From: Diphasiastrum complanatum
Lineage: Eukaryota; Streptophyta; Lycopodiopsida; Lycopodiales; Lycopodiaceae
Direction of reading: 5' to 3'
Assembly: GCA_029204225.1 (NCBI GenBank)
Contig: CM055111.1
Span: 15,813,207-15,877,206, forward strand
Length of the DNA: 64,000 bases
A program made the translations under genes and the position numbers. This document shows, piece after piece, positions 1-10,457 of the stretch (position 1 is its first letter; the number at the start of each line of letters is the position of its first letter). The notes beneath the pieces were generated by a model that saw only the letters and a list, made by a program, of their open reading frames with translations, had not been told where the DNA came from and did not search any database.

Positions 1-1100
1 TCAAGCAAGCACCAAGATCATGGTATTCAAGACTTAACTCTTTTCTTATCTCACTAGGATTTACCCTTAGTGACTATGATCCTTCCATGTATCTAAAGTT
101 TGTTGATAGCAATATTGTCATTCTTCTAATTTATGTTGATGACATTATTCTTTGTGGAAGTTGTATCAAGCTAGTTGATGAAACCAAGCTAGCACTTGGA
201 TGTGAGTTTAGAATGCAAGATCTAGGCTCAGAGATACATTACATCCTAGGCCTAGACATTGATTTTTATGAAAATCATGTCTTTATATGCCAATCTAGAT
301 ATGCTCACTCTATGTTGAAAAAATTCCATATGAAAAATTCTAAGAGCATAGATACTCCAATGGAGCAAATTGTAAAAGATCCTAATAAAGGTGATGAAAG
401 ATCCTTTGAGGACATCACGCTTTTTAGGAGTCTTGTAGGCTCCTTGATTTGGCTTACCATTACTAGGCCCGATCTTAGTTTTTGTGTGCACAAATTGAGT
501 CAATTTATGCAAGATCCTAAGATCCATCATTGGAAGATGGCCAAGAGGATTCTAAGATATGTATCTTCATCTTGTGATTATGGTCTACTCTATAAAAGTG
601 AAGATCTATCCATTATTGGCTACTCGGATTCAGACTTTGCAAGTGACAAGATGGATCGAAAGTCTATTAGTGCATACACTATCTTTCTTGGAGGCAATCT
701 AATATCTTGGCTTTCCAAAAAGCAAGATACTATATCTCTCTCTTCATGTGAGGCCGAGTAAAAAGCACTCACTACAACTACCAAAGAAGTGCTTTGGATC
801 AAGAGGTTATTAATGGAACTAAAGTGTATCAAGGAGGATGATCTACCAATGATCAAGTGTGATAATATCTCGGCCCAAGCTCTTGCCAATAATCCCATAT
901 TTCATGCAAGAAGCAAGCACATAGAAGTGGCACACCATTTTGTGAGAGAAAAGCTTATTGGAGGAGAAATCTATTTGGAGCATGTCAACTCGTCCTCTTG
1001 TATTGCCGATCTACTCACCAAGCCTTTGGGCAAAAGTGCTTTCATCAAGCATAGATCTAATCTTGGAGTTATATCAAGATCAATGCTCAAATCTTCATAG
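1..1100 (+). pseudogene. Copia internal region 0: reverse transcriptase C-terminus and RNase H, interrupted by a stop
   Basis: The reading frame enters from outside the window in the reverse transcriptase (RT) thumb region. The catalytic motif YVDD lies about 16 codons into the stretch beginning at 87, followed by the LGSEIHYILGLDI region and the RNase H part (SDSDFASDKMDRKS, later HARSKHIEVAHHFVRE and ADLLTKPL). A TAA at 759-761 replaces the TAC (Tyr) found in the copy at 8600, directly after SSCEAE. The same frame then continues to the natural stop at 1100. The stop and several silent changes are shared with the internal region at 9701-14471, not with the nearer ones. The frame is part of a copia pol polyprotein and is not functional as it stands. 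Confidence 0.93.
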
Positions 1101-1120
1101 ATAATTTTTTAGGAGGAGTG

Positions 1121-1855
1121 TGAAGAATTGAAAAAGATTATCTATGTTAGATATAGGGGTCTTATGTTTTTTACATCAAGCATCTAGGTGTAGGATGTTG
1201 ATAGGAATAAATTTGGCATAGATGGCAAATTATGCATTTCCACTTGTAATGCCACTATTGAGCCAAAATAGAGTAAGAGGCTAAACACTTGCCAATTAGA
1301 GTGTAGACAAGTGTAAAGTTTTTGTTTGATGAATTCCAAGAGGTCCAATAGGATTTAGAGGTGGAACCTTGTGAGGTCCAATAGGAAATTGAGGTGTGCT
1401 TGAATATAGTCCAGTAGAATTAAGAGGTGCATGGATCAATGATCCAATAGGATCAAGAGGTGACAAAATATGGTCCAATCATAGTTAAGCATAGTGGCAG
1501 CTCGTGGACCTACTAGTATCATTGTACTCCTCATTTTGAACCTAATTGATTTGGTGATTTCATGGATTTTGTGAGTTATTGGATTTCTAGCTTTCTCTCT
1601 CTACCCGAGAGCTCATGATGCATTTTCTCTCTCTACCCGAGGAGAGCAGCTTGTTTATACTTAGGTTATGTTTTGAATACTTCCCACATGTGTGAGTGAG
1701 AGTTGGAAGTGATTGAATGCATGTAGTAGTGTGTTTTTGCCATAGGATTCAAGATTGATCTTGAATCTCAATCTAGTCTTGATCTTGGTGCATCTACACA
1801 CCTTAGGAGATCACAAGTACATGTAGTGGACAATCCACACGTGTGAAATTCAACA
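1121..1855 (+). repeat. LTR_A of the tandem copia array
   Basis: The repeat is 735 bp, begins TGAAGAATTG and ends TTCAACA, with the primer-binding site next to it. It is preceded by the polypurine tract AGGAGGAGTG at 1111-1120. The U3 part carries degenerate GGTCCAATAGGAT-type repeats near 1340-1490. The variant GAATATAGTCC is shared with LTR_D, while LTR_B and LTR_C have GAAGATAGTCC. Confidence 0.95.
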
Positions 1856-2612
1856 TGGTATCAGAGCCTTCCTAAGGTAACCATGCATTTTGATCCATCT
1901 AAGTGAAGAAATTTTCATCAGTCTTGAGCTAGAAGTTGTCAAGGCCCATTTTCCTAGCTATCTTGTTCAATCTTGGATCAGAAGAGATCAAAAGGACATT
2001 GATTGGGTCTGACCTGGTACTGTATGGAATCAGGTGCTCATACACGTGTGAGAAACATCCAATTTCAGTTTGGAAGTTCTCTCTCATGTTTGATCCATTT
2101 ATCTTGCTTGATAGCTTGTTTTGAACCTATTTTTGTCTAGTTTCTGTTGCAATCAGTTTCATTCCATTTGGTTGAGCCAATCAAAAGTTATAAGCTTTTG
2201 AAGAGGGTTAGGTAGGGCACCTAGACCTGGGTGGACACATTTGATTTGGTCAAGAGATTGCTTGGTTGATCCAAAATCACAGTTGTATGCTTGCCAATCT
2301 CATCTATATGTGATCTAGGCACTGTTTTGAGATCTTAGCCATTTTGTTTCATGCAATATCATTGTATTTGAGTCAAATTTGGTTTCTTAGTGTATTTCAC
2401 ACTTGCTAAGAGTGTTAGATCTTAACTTTGCCTATACTCCATCATTTGATGTGAAAAAAATCTTGTTTTAGAGAGATTTGAGTAGCTAGTGAGAATCAAT
2501 TCACAAGTTGTTGTAAGATCTATCATAGGAGGAGATAGTACTCAATTATTGGATCCTATTGAAAGTGTGTAACAACATTTATTGTTCATCATTTGAGTTT
2601 TCTTCACTTCAA
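1856..2612 (+). other. Primer-binding site and untranslated leader, internal region 1
   Basis: TGGTATCAGAGC at 1856-1867 matches the 3' end of plant initiator Met-tRNA in the usual copia arrangement. The 757 bp leader that follows has no convincing coding sequence and has the same length in the three internal regions that include it. Short open frames in it are chance. Confidence 0.9.
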
Positions 2613-3440
2613 ATGTCTTCAATGGGTTCATCCTTGTTGGAACCAAGTGAAAGATTGACCAGTTCAAATTATTCAATTTGGAAAATGAGGATGGAGTCCA
2701 TCTTGATCCTTCAAGACGTGATGGAAATAGTTCTTGGCCTTGAAGAAGAACCACAAGTTCTTCAAGAGGTTCAAAAATACAAAAAGAGTGCTAGGATGGC
2801 TCTCCACTACATTAAGATGAATGTCTCTAATGAGATATTGAGGGAGATAGGTACTTGTACAACAGCCAAAGAAGCTTGGGATTGTCTCAAGACTATCTAT
2901 GAGGCTATGAATACCTCTAGGCTTCTCACTCTTAGGAATCAAATCTTTCAAAGTAGCCAAAAGAGTGACGAGAGTGCATCTAGTTATGTTTTGAGAGTAA
3001 AAGATATTCATAGAGAGCTTGCTTGCATTGGTGATTCCATCAATCAAAATGAGCTAGTTCAAGTCATTCTCTTTGGCTTGGTAAGTGAATTTGATAACCT
3101 TGTCCAATCCTATGCCATTAAGGAGGAGCTACCAAGTTTGGAGGCTCTCCAAAGTGTGCTAAAGTGCATCAAGGAGGATGATCTACCAATGATCAAGTGT
3201 GATAATATCTCGGCCCAAGCTCTTGCCAATAATCTCATATTTCATGCAAGAAGCGAGCACATAGAAGTGGCACACCATTTTGTGAGAGAAAAGCTTATTG
3301 GAGGAGAAATCTATTTGGAGCATGTCAACTCCTCCTCTTGTATTGCCGATCTACTCACCAAGCCTTTGAGCAAAAGTGCTTTCATCAAGCATAGATCTAA
3401 TCTTGGAGTTATATCAAGATCAATGCTCAAATCTTCATAG
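2613..3440 (+). pseudogene. Internal region 1: deletion derivative with in-frame gag/RNase H fusion
   Basis: An open frame of 275 codons counted from the likely gag start ATG at 2613; the frame is open upstream to 2559. Residues 1 to about 183 are the gag N-terminus (SNYSIWKMRMES, TAKEAWDCLKTIYEA). The sequence then jumps to the end of RNase H (KCIKEDDLPMIKCDN to ADLLTKPL). The join at 3159-3162 is a CTAA present at both parental positions (5499-5502 and 8664-8667 in the next unit), so 3165 bp are missing by that comparison. The zinc knuckle, protease, integrase and RT core are gone. The frame stays open across the join. The fusion could be translated, but no function is known. Both LTRs are intact, so the unit could in principle be transcribed and packaged in trans. 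Confidence 0.92.
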
Positions 3441-3460
3441 ATAATTTTTTAGGAGGAGTG

Positions 3461-4195
3461 TGAAGAATTGAAAAAGATTATCTATGTTAGATATAGGGGT
3501 CTTATGTTTTTTACATCAAGCATCTAGGTGTAGGATGTTGATAGGAATAAATTTGGCATAGATGGCAAATTATGCATTTCCACTTGTAATGCCACTATTG
3601 AGCCAAAATAGAGTAAGAGGCTAAACACTTGCCAATTAGAGTGTAGACAAGTGTAAAGTTTTTGTTTGATGAATTCCAAGAGGTCCAATAGGATTTAGAG
3701 GTGGAACCTTGTGAGGTCCAATAGGGAATTGAGGTGTGCTTGAAGATAGTCCAGTAGAATTAAGAGGTGCATGGATCAATGATCCAATAGGATCAAGAGG
3801 TGACAAAATATGGTCCAATCATAGTTAAGCATAGTGGTAGCTCGTGGACCTACTAGTATCATTGTACTCCTCATTTTGAATGCAATTGATTTGGTGATTT
3901 CCTGGATTTTGTGAGTTATTGGATTTCTAGCTTTCTCTCTCTACCCAAGAGCTCTTGATGCATTTTCTCTCTCTACCGGAGGAGAGCAGCTTGTTTTTAC
4001 TTAGATTATTTTTTTAATACTTCCCACACGTGTGAGTGAGAGTTGGAAGTGATTGAATGCATGTAGTAGTGTGTTTTTGCCATAGGATTCAAGATTGATC
4101 TTGAATCTCAATCTAGTCTTGATCTTGGTGCATCTACACACCTTAGGAGATCACAAGTACATGTAGTGGACAATCCACACGTGTGAAATTCAACA
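3461..4195 (+). repeat. LTR_B of the tandem copia array
   Basis: The repeat is 735 bp with the same ends as LTR_A. It serves both as 3' LTR of internal region 1 and 5' LTR of internal region 2. It has private changes, such as TTTTTTTAATAC where LTR_A, C and D read GTTTTGAATAC. Confidence 0.95.
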
Positions 4196-4952
4196 TGGTA
4201 TCAGAGCCTACCTAAGGTAACCATGCATTTTGATCCATCTAAGTGAAGAAATTTTCATCAGTCTTGAGCTAGAAGTTGTCAAGGCCCATTTTCCTAGCTA
4301 TCTTGTTCAATCTTGGATCAGAAGAGATCAAAAGGACATTGATTGGGTCTGACCTGGTACTGTATGGAATCAGGTGCTCAGACACGTGTGAGGAACATCC
4401 AATTTCAGTTTGGAAGTTCTCTCTCATGTTTGATCCATTTATCTTGCTTGATAGCTTGTTTTGAACCTATTTTTGTCTAGTTTCTGTTGCAATCAGTTTC
4501 ATTCCATTTGGTTGAGCCAATCAAAAGTTATAAGCTTTTGAAGAGGGTTAGGTAGGGCACCTAGACCTGGGTGGACACATTTGATTTGGTCAAGAGATTG
4601 CTTGGTTGATCCAAAATCACAGTTGTATGCTTGCCAATCTCATCTATATGTGATCTAGGCACTGTTTTGAGATCTTAGCCATTTTGTTTCATGCAATATC
4701 ATTGTATTTGAGTCAAATTTGGTTTCTTAGTGTACTTCACACTTGCTAAGAGTGTTAGATCCTAACTTTGCCTATACTCCATTATTTGATGTGAAATAGA
4801 TCTTGTTTTAGAGAGATTTGAGTAGCTAGTGAGAATCAATTCACAAGTTGTTGTAAGATCTTTCATAGGAGGAGATAGTACTCAATTATTGGATCCTATT
4901 GAAAGTGTGTAACAACATTTATTGTTCATCATTTGAGTTTTCTTCACTTCAA
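4196..4952 (+). other. Primer-binding site and untranslated leader, internal region 2
   Basis: TGGTATCAGAGC lies at 4196-4207, directly after LTR_B. The 757 bp leader is nearly identical to that at 1856-2612. Confidence 0.9.
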
Positions 4953-7103
4953 ATGTCTTCAATGGGTTCATCCTTGTTGGAACCAAGTGAAAGATTGACC
5001 AGTTCAAATTATTCAATTTGGAAAATGAGGATGGAGTCCATCTTGATCGTTCAAGACGTGATGGAAATAGTTATTGGCCTTGAAGAAGAACCACAAGTTC
5101 TTCAAGAGGTTCAAAAATACAAAAAGAGTGCTAGGATGGCTCTCCACTACATTAAGATGAATGTCTCTAATGAGATATTGAGGGAGATAGGTACTTGTAC
5201 AACAGCCAAAGAAGCTTGGGATTGTCTCAAGACTATCTATGAGGCTAAGAATACCTCTAGGATTCTCACTCTTAGGAATCAAATCTTTCAAAGTAGCCAA
5301 AAGAGTGACGAGAGTGCATCTAGTTATGTTTTGAGAGTAAAAGATATTCATAGAGAGCTTGCTTGCATTGGTGATTCCATCAATCAAAATGAGCTAGTTC
5401 AAGTCATTCTCAATGGCTTGAGAAGTGAATTTGATAACCTTGTCCAATCCTATGCCATTAAGGAGGAGCTACCAAGTTTGGAGGCTCTCCAAAGTGTGCT
5501 AATTTCAGAAGAATCAAGACAAGAGTACAAGCTCTTGAGGATGGACAAGCTTTCTCTCACTCATAATGATGGCAAAGCTCTCTTTGCCAAGGATAAGCAC
5601 AAAGCGAGGAGCAAGAACCAACATCAACAATCCTCAAGCAAGGACAAAGTCAAATCCAAAGACAAAGATGAGGAGGAAGATGATTCCTCTAATGCTTCAT
5701 CATCCAAGCTCAAGAAGAAGAAGATCAAGTGCCTTTATTGTGGCAAGAAAGGTCATTATGCCACCAATTGCTTCAAAAAGAAGAATCAACTCAAGCAAGC
5801 CAATATTACCAATGAGAAGGAAGACACTATTGCAAGTGATGGAGAGGGATCTCTTATGGTCTCTAGTTTCTCATCTACTCCTTTCAAGAAGGACGGCCTA
5901 TGGTATATTGATAGTGGAGCCTCTTCACGTATGTGTAGCTCCAAGGACTCTTTCTCTTCTATTGCACCTTATGATGGAGTTAAGAAATCAATATACACTG
6001 CAAATGATTTTGAATGTCCTATTGAAGGCATAGGGAACATTCCCTTGAAGCTTGCATCCTCTAAAGTTCCTTCTCTCTCTAGAGTTTTTTATGTACCTAA
6101 GCTTACCAAGAATCTTATTAGTGTTGGCCAATTGCTTGATAATGGCCTTGATGTAAAATTCAATGTTGATACTTGCACTATCAAGAAGAATGATGAGATA
6201 CTTGCATTAGGATCTAGATTTGGTGGCATCTATAAACTAGATCCAAATGAGTATGTGAATGCTTGTAATGTTGCTCTTGTGAACAAGCTCTCTATGGAGG
6301 AATTATGGCATAGGAGGTTGGGACATCCCCACTACAAATCCATGCTCTCTATGATCAAAGAATCCAAAGCTATTGGCTTGCCAAAGTCATTCTCCAAGAA
6401 GATCAAGCCTTGTGAGGCTTGTGCTATCGCTAAATCTCACAAAAAGCCATTTACAAGATCTTCTATCAAAAGCAAGCATCCTTTGGAGTTAATCCACTCG
6501 GATGTGCATTTCTCATCAACTACAAGCAAGGGAGGAGCCACTTGTTTTGTTACTTTCATTGATGATTACACAAGATTCATTTGGATATATCTTCTTGCAT
6601 CAAAATTTATGGTGTTTGATCATTTCCTTATTTTCAAAGCTTATGTAGAGAAGCAATTCTCGTTCAAGATTAAAGCTCTTAGAAGTGATGGAGGTGGTGA
6701 ATATATCTCCAATAAATTTCAAGATTTTTGTGAGCTTGAAGGCATTAAAAGAGAGTTTTCTTGTGCCTACTCTCCATCTCAAAATGGAGTGGCCGAGAGA
6801 AAGAATAGATCTCTATGTGAATGTGCAAAATCTATGAGAATCGAGGCATCTTTGCCCAAAGATTTTTGGGGAGAAGCCATTAATTGTGCAAATTGTCTTT
6901 GCAATAAGCTCCCACATATAGCTCTTGGAGGAAAGTCACCATATGAAATCTTATTTTTGAAGAAGCCTAAGGTTGATCACCTTAGAGTTTTTGGATGCTT
7001 ATGCTTTGTCCATATTCCCTTGGAAACAAGGAAGAAGGAAGATCCTAGTGCATGCAAAGGGATCATGGTTGGATACTCATCCACCAAGAAAGAAGGCCTA
7101 TAG
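4953..7103 (+). CDS. Copia gag-protease-integrase open frame (internal region 2)
   Basis: The frame is open from 4899, but MSSMGSS at 4953 is the likely start, giving about 716 codons. In order it holds a UBN2-type gag domain (residues about 15-190) and a lysine/serine-rich linker. A CCHC zinc knuckle follows (CLYCGKKGHYATNC, about 262-275), then an aspartic protease with DSGAS (about 329) and a GAG-pre-integrase HHCC region (WHRRLGHP to CEACAIAKSHKKPF). The integrase core shows the catalytic-type stretches HSDVHFSS, IDDYTRF, RSDGGGEY and ERKNRSL. Protease DSGASSRM here reads DSGASSHM in the copy at 10458; histidine is the common residue. The frame ends at 7103 in the integrase/RT linker because of a frame shift near 7086-7095; RT follows in the +1 frame. 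A single polyprotein frame is normal for copia, so this unit is probably inactive. Confidence 0.93.
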   Translation: MSSMGSSLLEPSERLTSSNYSIWKMRMESILIVQDVMEIVIGLEEEPQVLQEVQKYKKSARMALHYIKMNVSNEILREIGTCTTAKEAWDCLKTIYEAKNTSRILTLRNQIFQSSQKSDESASSYVLRVKDIHRELACIGDSINQNELVQVILNGLRSEFDNLVQSYAIKEELPSLEALQSVLISEESRQEYKLLRMDKLSLTHNDGKALFAKDKHKARSKNQHQQSSSKDKVKSKDKDEEEDDSSNASSSKLKKKKIKCLYCGKKGHYATNCFKKKNQLKQANITNEKEDTIASDGEGSLMVSSFSSTPFKKDGLWYIDSGASSRMCSSKDSFSSIAPYDGVKKSIYTANDFECPIEGIGNIPLKLASSKVPSLSRVFYVPKLTKNLISVGQLLDNGLDVKFNVDTCTIKKNDEILALGSRFGGIYKLDPNEYVNACNVALVNKLSMEELWHRRLGHPHYKSMLSMIKESKAIGLPKSFSKKIKPCEACAIAKSHKKPFTRSSIKSKHPLELIHSDVHFSSTTSKGGATCFVTFIDDYTRFIWIYLLASKFMVFDHFLIFKAYVEKQFSFKIKALRSDGGGEYISNKFQDFCELEGIKREFSCAYSPSQNGVAERKNRSLCECAKSMRIEASLPKDFWGEAINCANCLCNKLPHIALGGKSPYEILFLKKPKVDHLRVFGCLCFVHIPLETRKKEDPSACKGIMVGYSSTKKEGL

Positions 7104-8945
7104 AGTCTTTATACTCTCTACTTCTCAAGTTATTGAAAGTAGAGATGTTGTCTTTCATGAATATCAACACTCATCATTTGAAGAGGCCGAGATCAAGAAA
7201 TCTATGGATGCATCATCAATTATTCATTTTGAAGACAATCATGATGTGATGGGGTCGAGATTTGAAGAAGACTCTCCTCGGATTTTTTCACCAAGAAGAT
7301 CCATGAGAGATAGATCCGAGCCTAAGAGGCTCTCATATGTTGACAAAGGCAAACAAGTGGATCTTGATTCCACTGATTATGTTTTTCATGTCTCTCATGA
7401 AGAGCCAAAGAATGTACAAGAGGCACTCAATACCAAGGAGTGGTATGATGCCATGAAGCAAGAGTATGATGCATTGATCACCAACAATACTTGGGAGCTT
7501 GTGGATCCTCCATCCAACAAGCATGTGATTGGTTGCAAGTGGGTATTTCGGATCAAGTTCAATCATGATGGCACCATCAACAAGCATAAAGCAATACTAT
7601 GTGCTAAAGGATTTGCTCAAATCCATGGTCTTGATTATGAGGAGACCTTTGCACCTGTTGCAAAGATGGTGACAATAAGAATTCTTATTTCTCTTGCTTG
7701 TTTTTTCAAGTGGAAGGTGTTCCAATTAGATGTATCCAATGCTTTTCTAAATGGTTATCTTGAGGAGGAGATCTATATGGAACAACCTCAAGGATTCATC
7801 GAGGATGAGTCCAAAGTGTGCTTGCTCTTCAAAAGACTTTATGGACTCAAGCAAGCACCAAGATCATGGTATTCAAGACTTAACTCTTTTCTTATCTCAC
7901 TAGGATTTACTCTTAGTGACTATGATCCTTCCATGTATCTAAAGTTTGTTGATAGCAATATTGTCATTCTTCTAATTTATGTTGATGACATTATTCTTTG
8001 TGAAAGTTGTATCAAGCTAGTTGATGAAACCAAGCTAGCACTTGGATGTGAGTTTAGAATGCAAGATCTAGGCTCAGAGATACATTACATCCTAGGCCTA
8101 GACATTGATTTTTATGAAAATCATGTCTTTATATGCCAATCTAGATATGCTCACTCTATGTTGAAAAAATTCCATATGGAAAATTCTAAGAGCATAGATA
8201 CTCCAATGGAGCAAATTGTAAAAGATCCTAATAAAGGTGATGAAAGATCCTTTGAGGACATCACACTTTTTAGGAGTCTTGTAGGCTCCTTGATTTGGCT
8301 TACCATTACTAGGCCCGATCTTAGTTTTTGTGTGCACAAATTGAGTCAATTTATGCAAGATCCTAAGATCCATCATTGGAAGATGGCCAAGAGGATTCTA
8401 AGATATGTATCTTCATCTTGTGATTATGGTCTACTCTATAAAAGTGAAGATCTATCTATTATTGGCTACTGGATTCGGACTTTGCAAGTGACAAGATGGA
8501 TCGAAAGTCTATTAGTGCATACACTATCTTTCTTGGAGGCAATCTAATATCTTGGCTTTCCAAAAAGCAAGATACTATATCTCTCTCTTCATGTGAGGCC
8601 GAGTACAAAGCACTCACTACAACTACCAAAGAAGTGCTTTGGATCAAGAGGTTATTAATGGAACTAAAGTGCATCAAGGAGGATGATCTACCAATGATCA
8701 AGTGTGATAATATCTCGGCCCAAGCTCTTGCCAATAGTCCCATATTTCATGCAAGAAGCAAGCACATAGAAGTGGCACACCATTTTGTGAGAGAAAAGCT
8801 TATTGGAGGAGAAATCTATTTGGAGCATGTCAACTCATCCTCTTGTATTGCCGATCTACTCACCAAGCCTTTGAGCAAAAGTGCTTTCATCAAGCATAGA
8901 TCTAATCTTGGAGTTATATCAAGATCAATGCTCAAATCTTCATAG
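7093..8945 (+). pseudogene. Copia reverse transcriptase-RNase H (internal region 2), frameshifted
   Basis: Continues the polyprotein in the +1 frame from about 7093. It begins with the KAYRVFILS end of the linker, then RT: YDAMKQEYDAL, NNTWELVDPP, EETFAPVAKM, QLDVSNAFLNG, YGLKQAPRSWY and catalytic YVDD near 7980. A one-base deletion near 8470 (TACTGGATTC against TACTCGGATTC in the other copies) shifts the frame so the RT frame ends at 8547. RNase H continues in the original gag frame from about 8496 to 8945. This copy keeps the tyrosine codon after SSCEAE that is a stop in internal regions 0 and 3. With two frameshifts it cannot make a full polyprotein. Confidence 0.92.
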
Positions 8946-8965
8946 ATAATTTTTTAGGAGGAGTG

Positions 8966-9700
8966 TGAAGAATTGAAAAAGATTATCTATGTTAGATATA
9001 GGGGTCTTATGTTTTTTACATCAAGCATCTAGGTGTAGGATGTTGATAGGAATAAATTTGGCATAGATGGCAAATTATGCATTTCCACTTGTAATGCCAC
9101 TATTGAGCCAAAATAGAGTAAGAGGCTAAACACTTGCCAATTAGAGTGTAGACAAGTGTAAAGTTTTTGTTTGATGAATTCCAAGAGGTCCAATAGGATT
9201 TAGAGGTGGAACCTTGTGAGGTCCAATAGGGAATTGAGGTGTGCTTGAAGATAGTCCAGTAGAATTAAGAGGTGCATGGATCAATGATCCAATAGGATCA
9301 AGAGGTGACAAAATATGGTCCAATCATAGTTAAGCATAGTGGCAGCTCGTGGACCTACTAGTATCATTGTACTCCTCATTTTGAAGCTAATTGATTTGGT
9401 GATTTCATGGATTTTGTGAGTTATTGGATTTCTAGCTTTCTCTCTCTACCCGAGAGCTCATGATGCATTTTCTCTCTCTACCCGAGGAGAGCAGCTTGTT
9501 TTTACTTAGATTATGTTTTGAATACTTCCCACATGTGTGAGTGAGAGTTGGAAGTGATTGAATGCATGTAGTAGTGTGTTTTTGCCATAGGTTTCAAGAT
9601 TGATCTTGAATCTCAATCTAGTCTTGATCTTGGTGCATCTACACACCTTAGGAGATCACAAGTACATGTAGTGGACAATCTAGACGTGTGAAATTCAACA
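8966..9700 (+). repeat. LTR_C of the tandem copia array
   Basis: The repeat is 735 bp, preceded by AGGAGGAGTG. It is shared by internal regions 2 and 3 and is close to LTR_B in the diagnostic GAAGATAGTCC position. Confidence 0.95.
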
Positions 9701-10457
9701 TGGTATCAGAGCTTACCTAAGGTAACCATGCATTTTGATCCATCTAAGTGAAGAAATTTTCATCAGTCTTGAGCTAGAAGTTGTCAAGGCCCATTTTCCT
9801 AGCTATCTTGTTCAATCTTGGATCAGAAGAGATCAAAAGGACATTGATTGTGTCTGACCTGGTACTGTATGGAATCAGGTGCTCAGACACGTGTGAGGAA
9901 CATCCAATTTCAATTTGGAAGTTCTCTCTCATGTTTGATCCATTTATCTTGCTTGATAGCTTGTTTTGAACCTATTTTTGTCTAGTTTCTGTTGCAATCA
10001 GTTTCATTCCATTTGGTTGAGCCAATCAAAAGTTATAAGCTTTTGAAGAGGGTTAGGTAGGGCACCTAGACCTGGGTGGACACATTTGATTTGGTCAAGA
10101 GATTGCCTGGTTGATCCAAAATCACAGTTGTATGCTTGCCAATCTCATCTATATGTGATCTAGGCACTGTTTTGAGATCTTAGCCATTTTGTTTCATGCA
10201 ATATCATTGTATTTGAGTCAAATTTGGTTTCTTAGTGTATTTCACACTTGCTAAGAGTGTTAGATCCTAACTTTGCCTATACTCCATCATTTGATGTGAA
10301 ATAGATCTTGTTTTAGAGAGATTTGAGTAGCTAGTGAGAATCAATTCACAAGTTGTTGTAAGATCTTTCATAGGAGGAGATAGTACTCAATTATTGGATC
10401 CTATTGAAAGTGTGTAACAACATTTATTGTTCATCATTTGAGTTTTCTTCACTTCAA
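9701..10457 (+). other. Primer-binding site and untranslated leader, internal region 3
   Basis: TGGTATCAGAGC lies at 9701-9712, followed by the same 757 bp leader as in the other units, with a few substitutions. Confidence 0.9.

Noticed and set aside
1296-1478. 60-codon minus-strand open frame repeated in every LTR (also 3636, 9141, 14647)
   Set aside because: It recurs only because the LTR recurs and arises from the CCAAT-type U3 repeats; no coding features.
1936-2124. 62-codon open frame in the copia leader, present in all units
   Set aside because: It lies between PBS and gag, has no motif, and leaders of this family are non-coding.
5566-6033. 155-codon open frame overlapping gag in another frame (also 11071)
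   Set aside because: It is a shadow of the Lys/Ser-rich gag linker and protease in the +1 frame.
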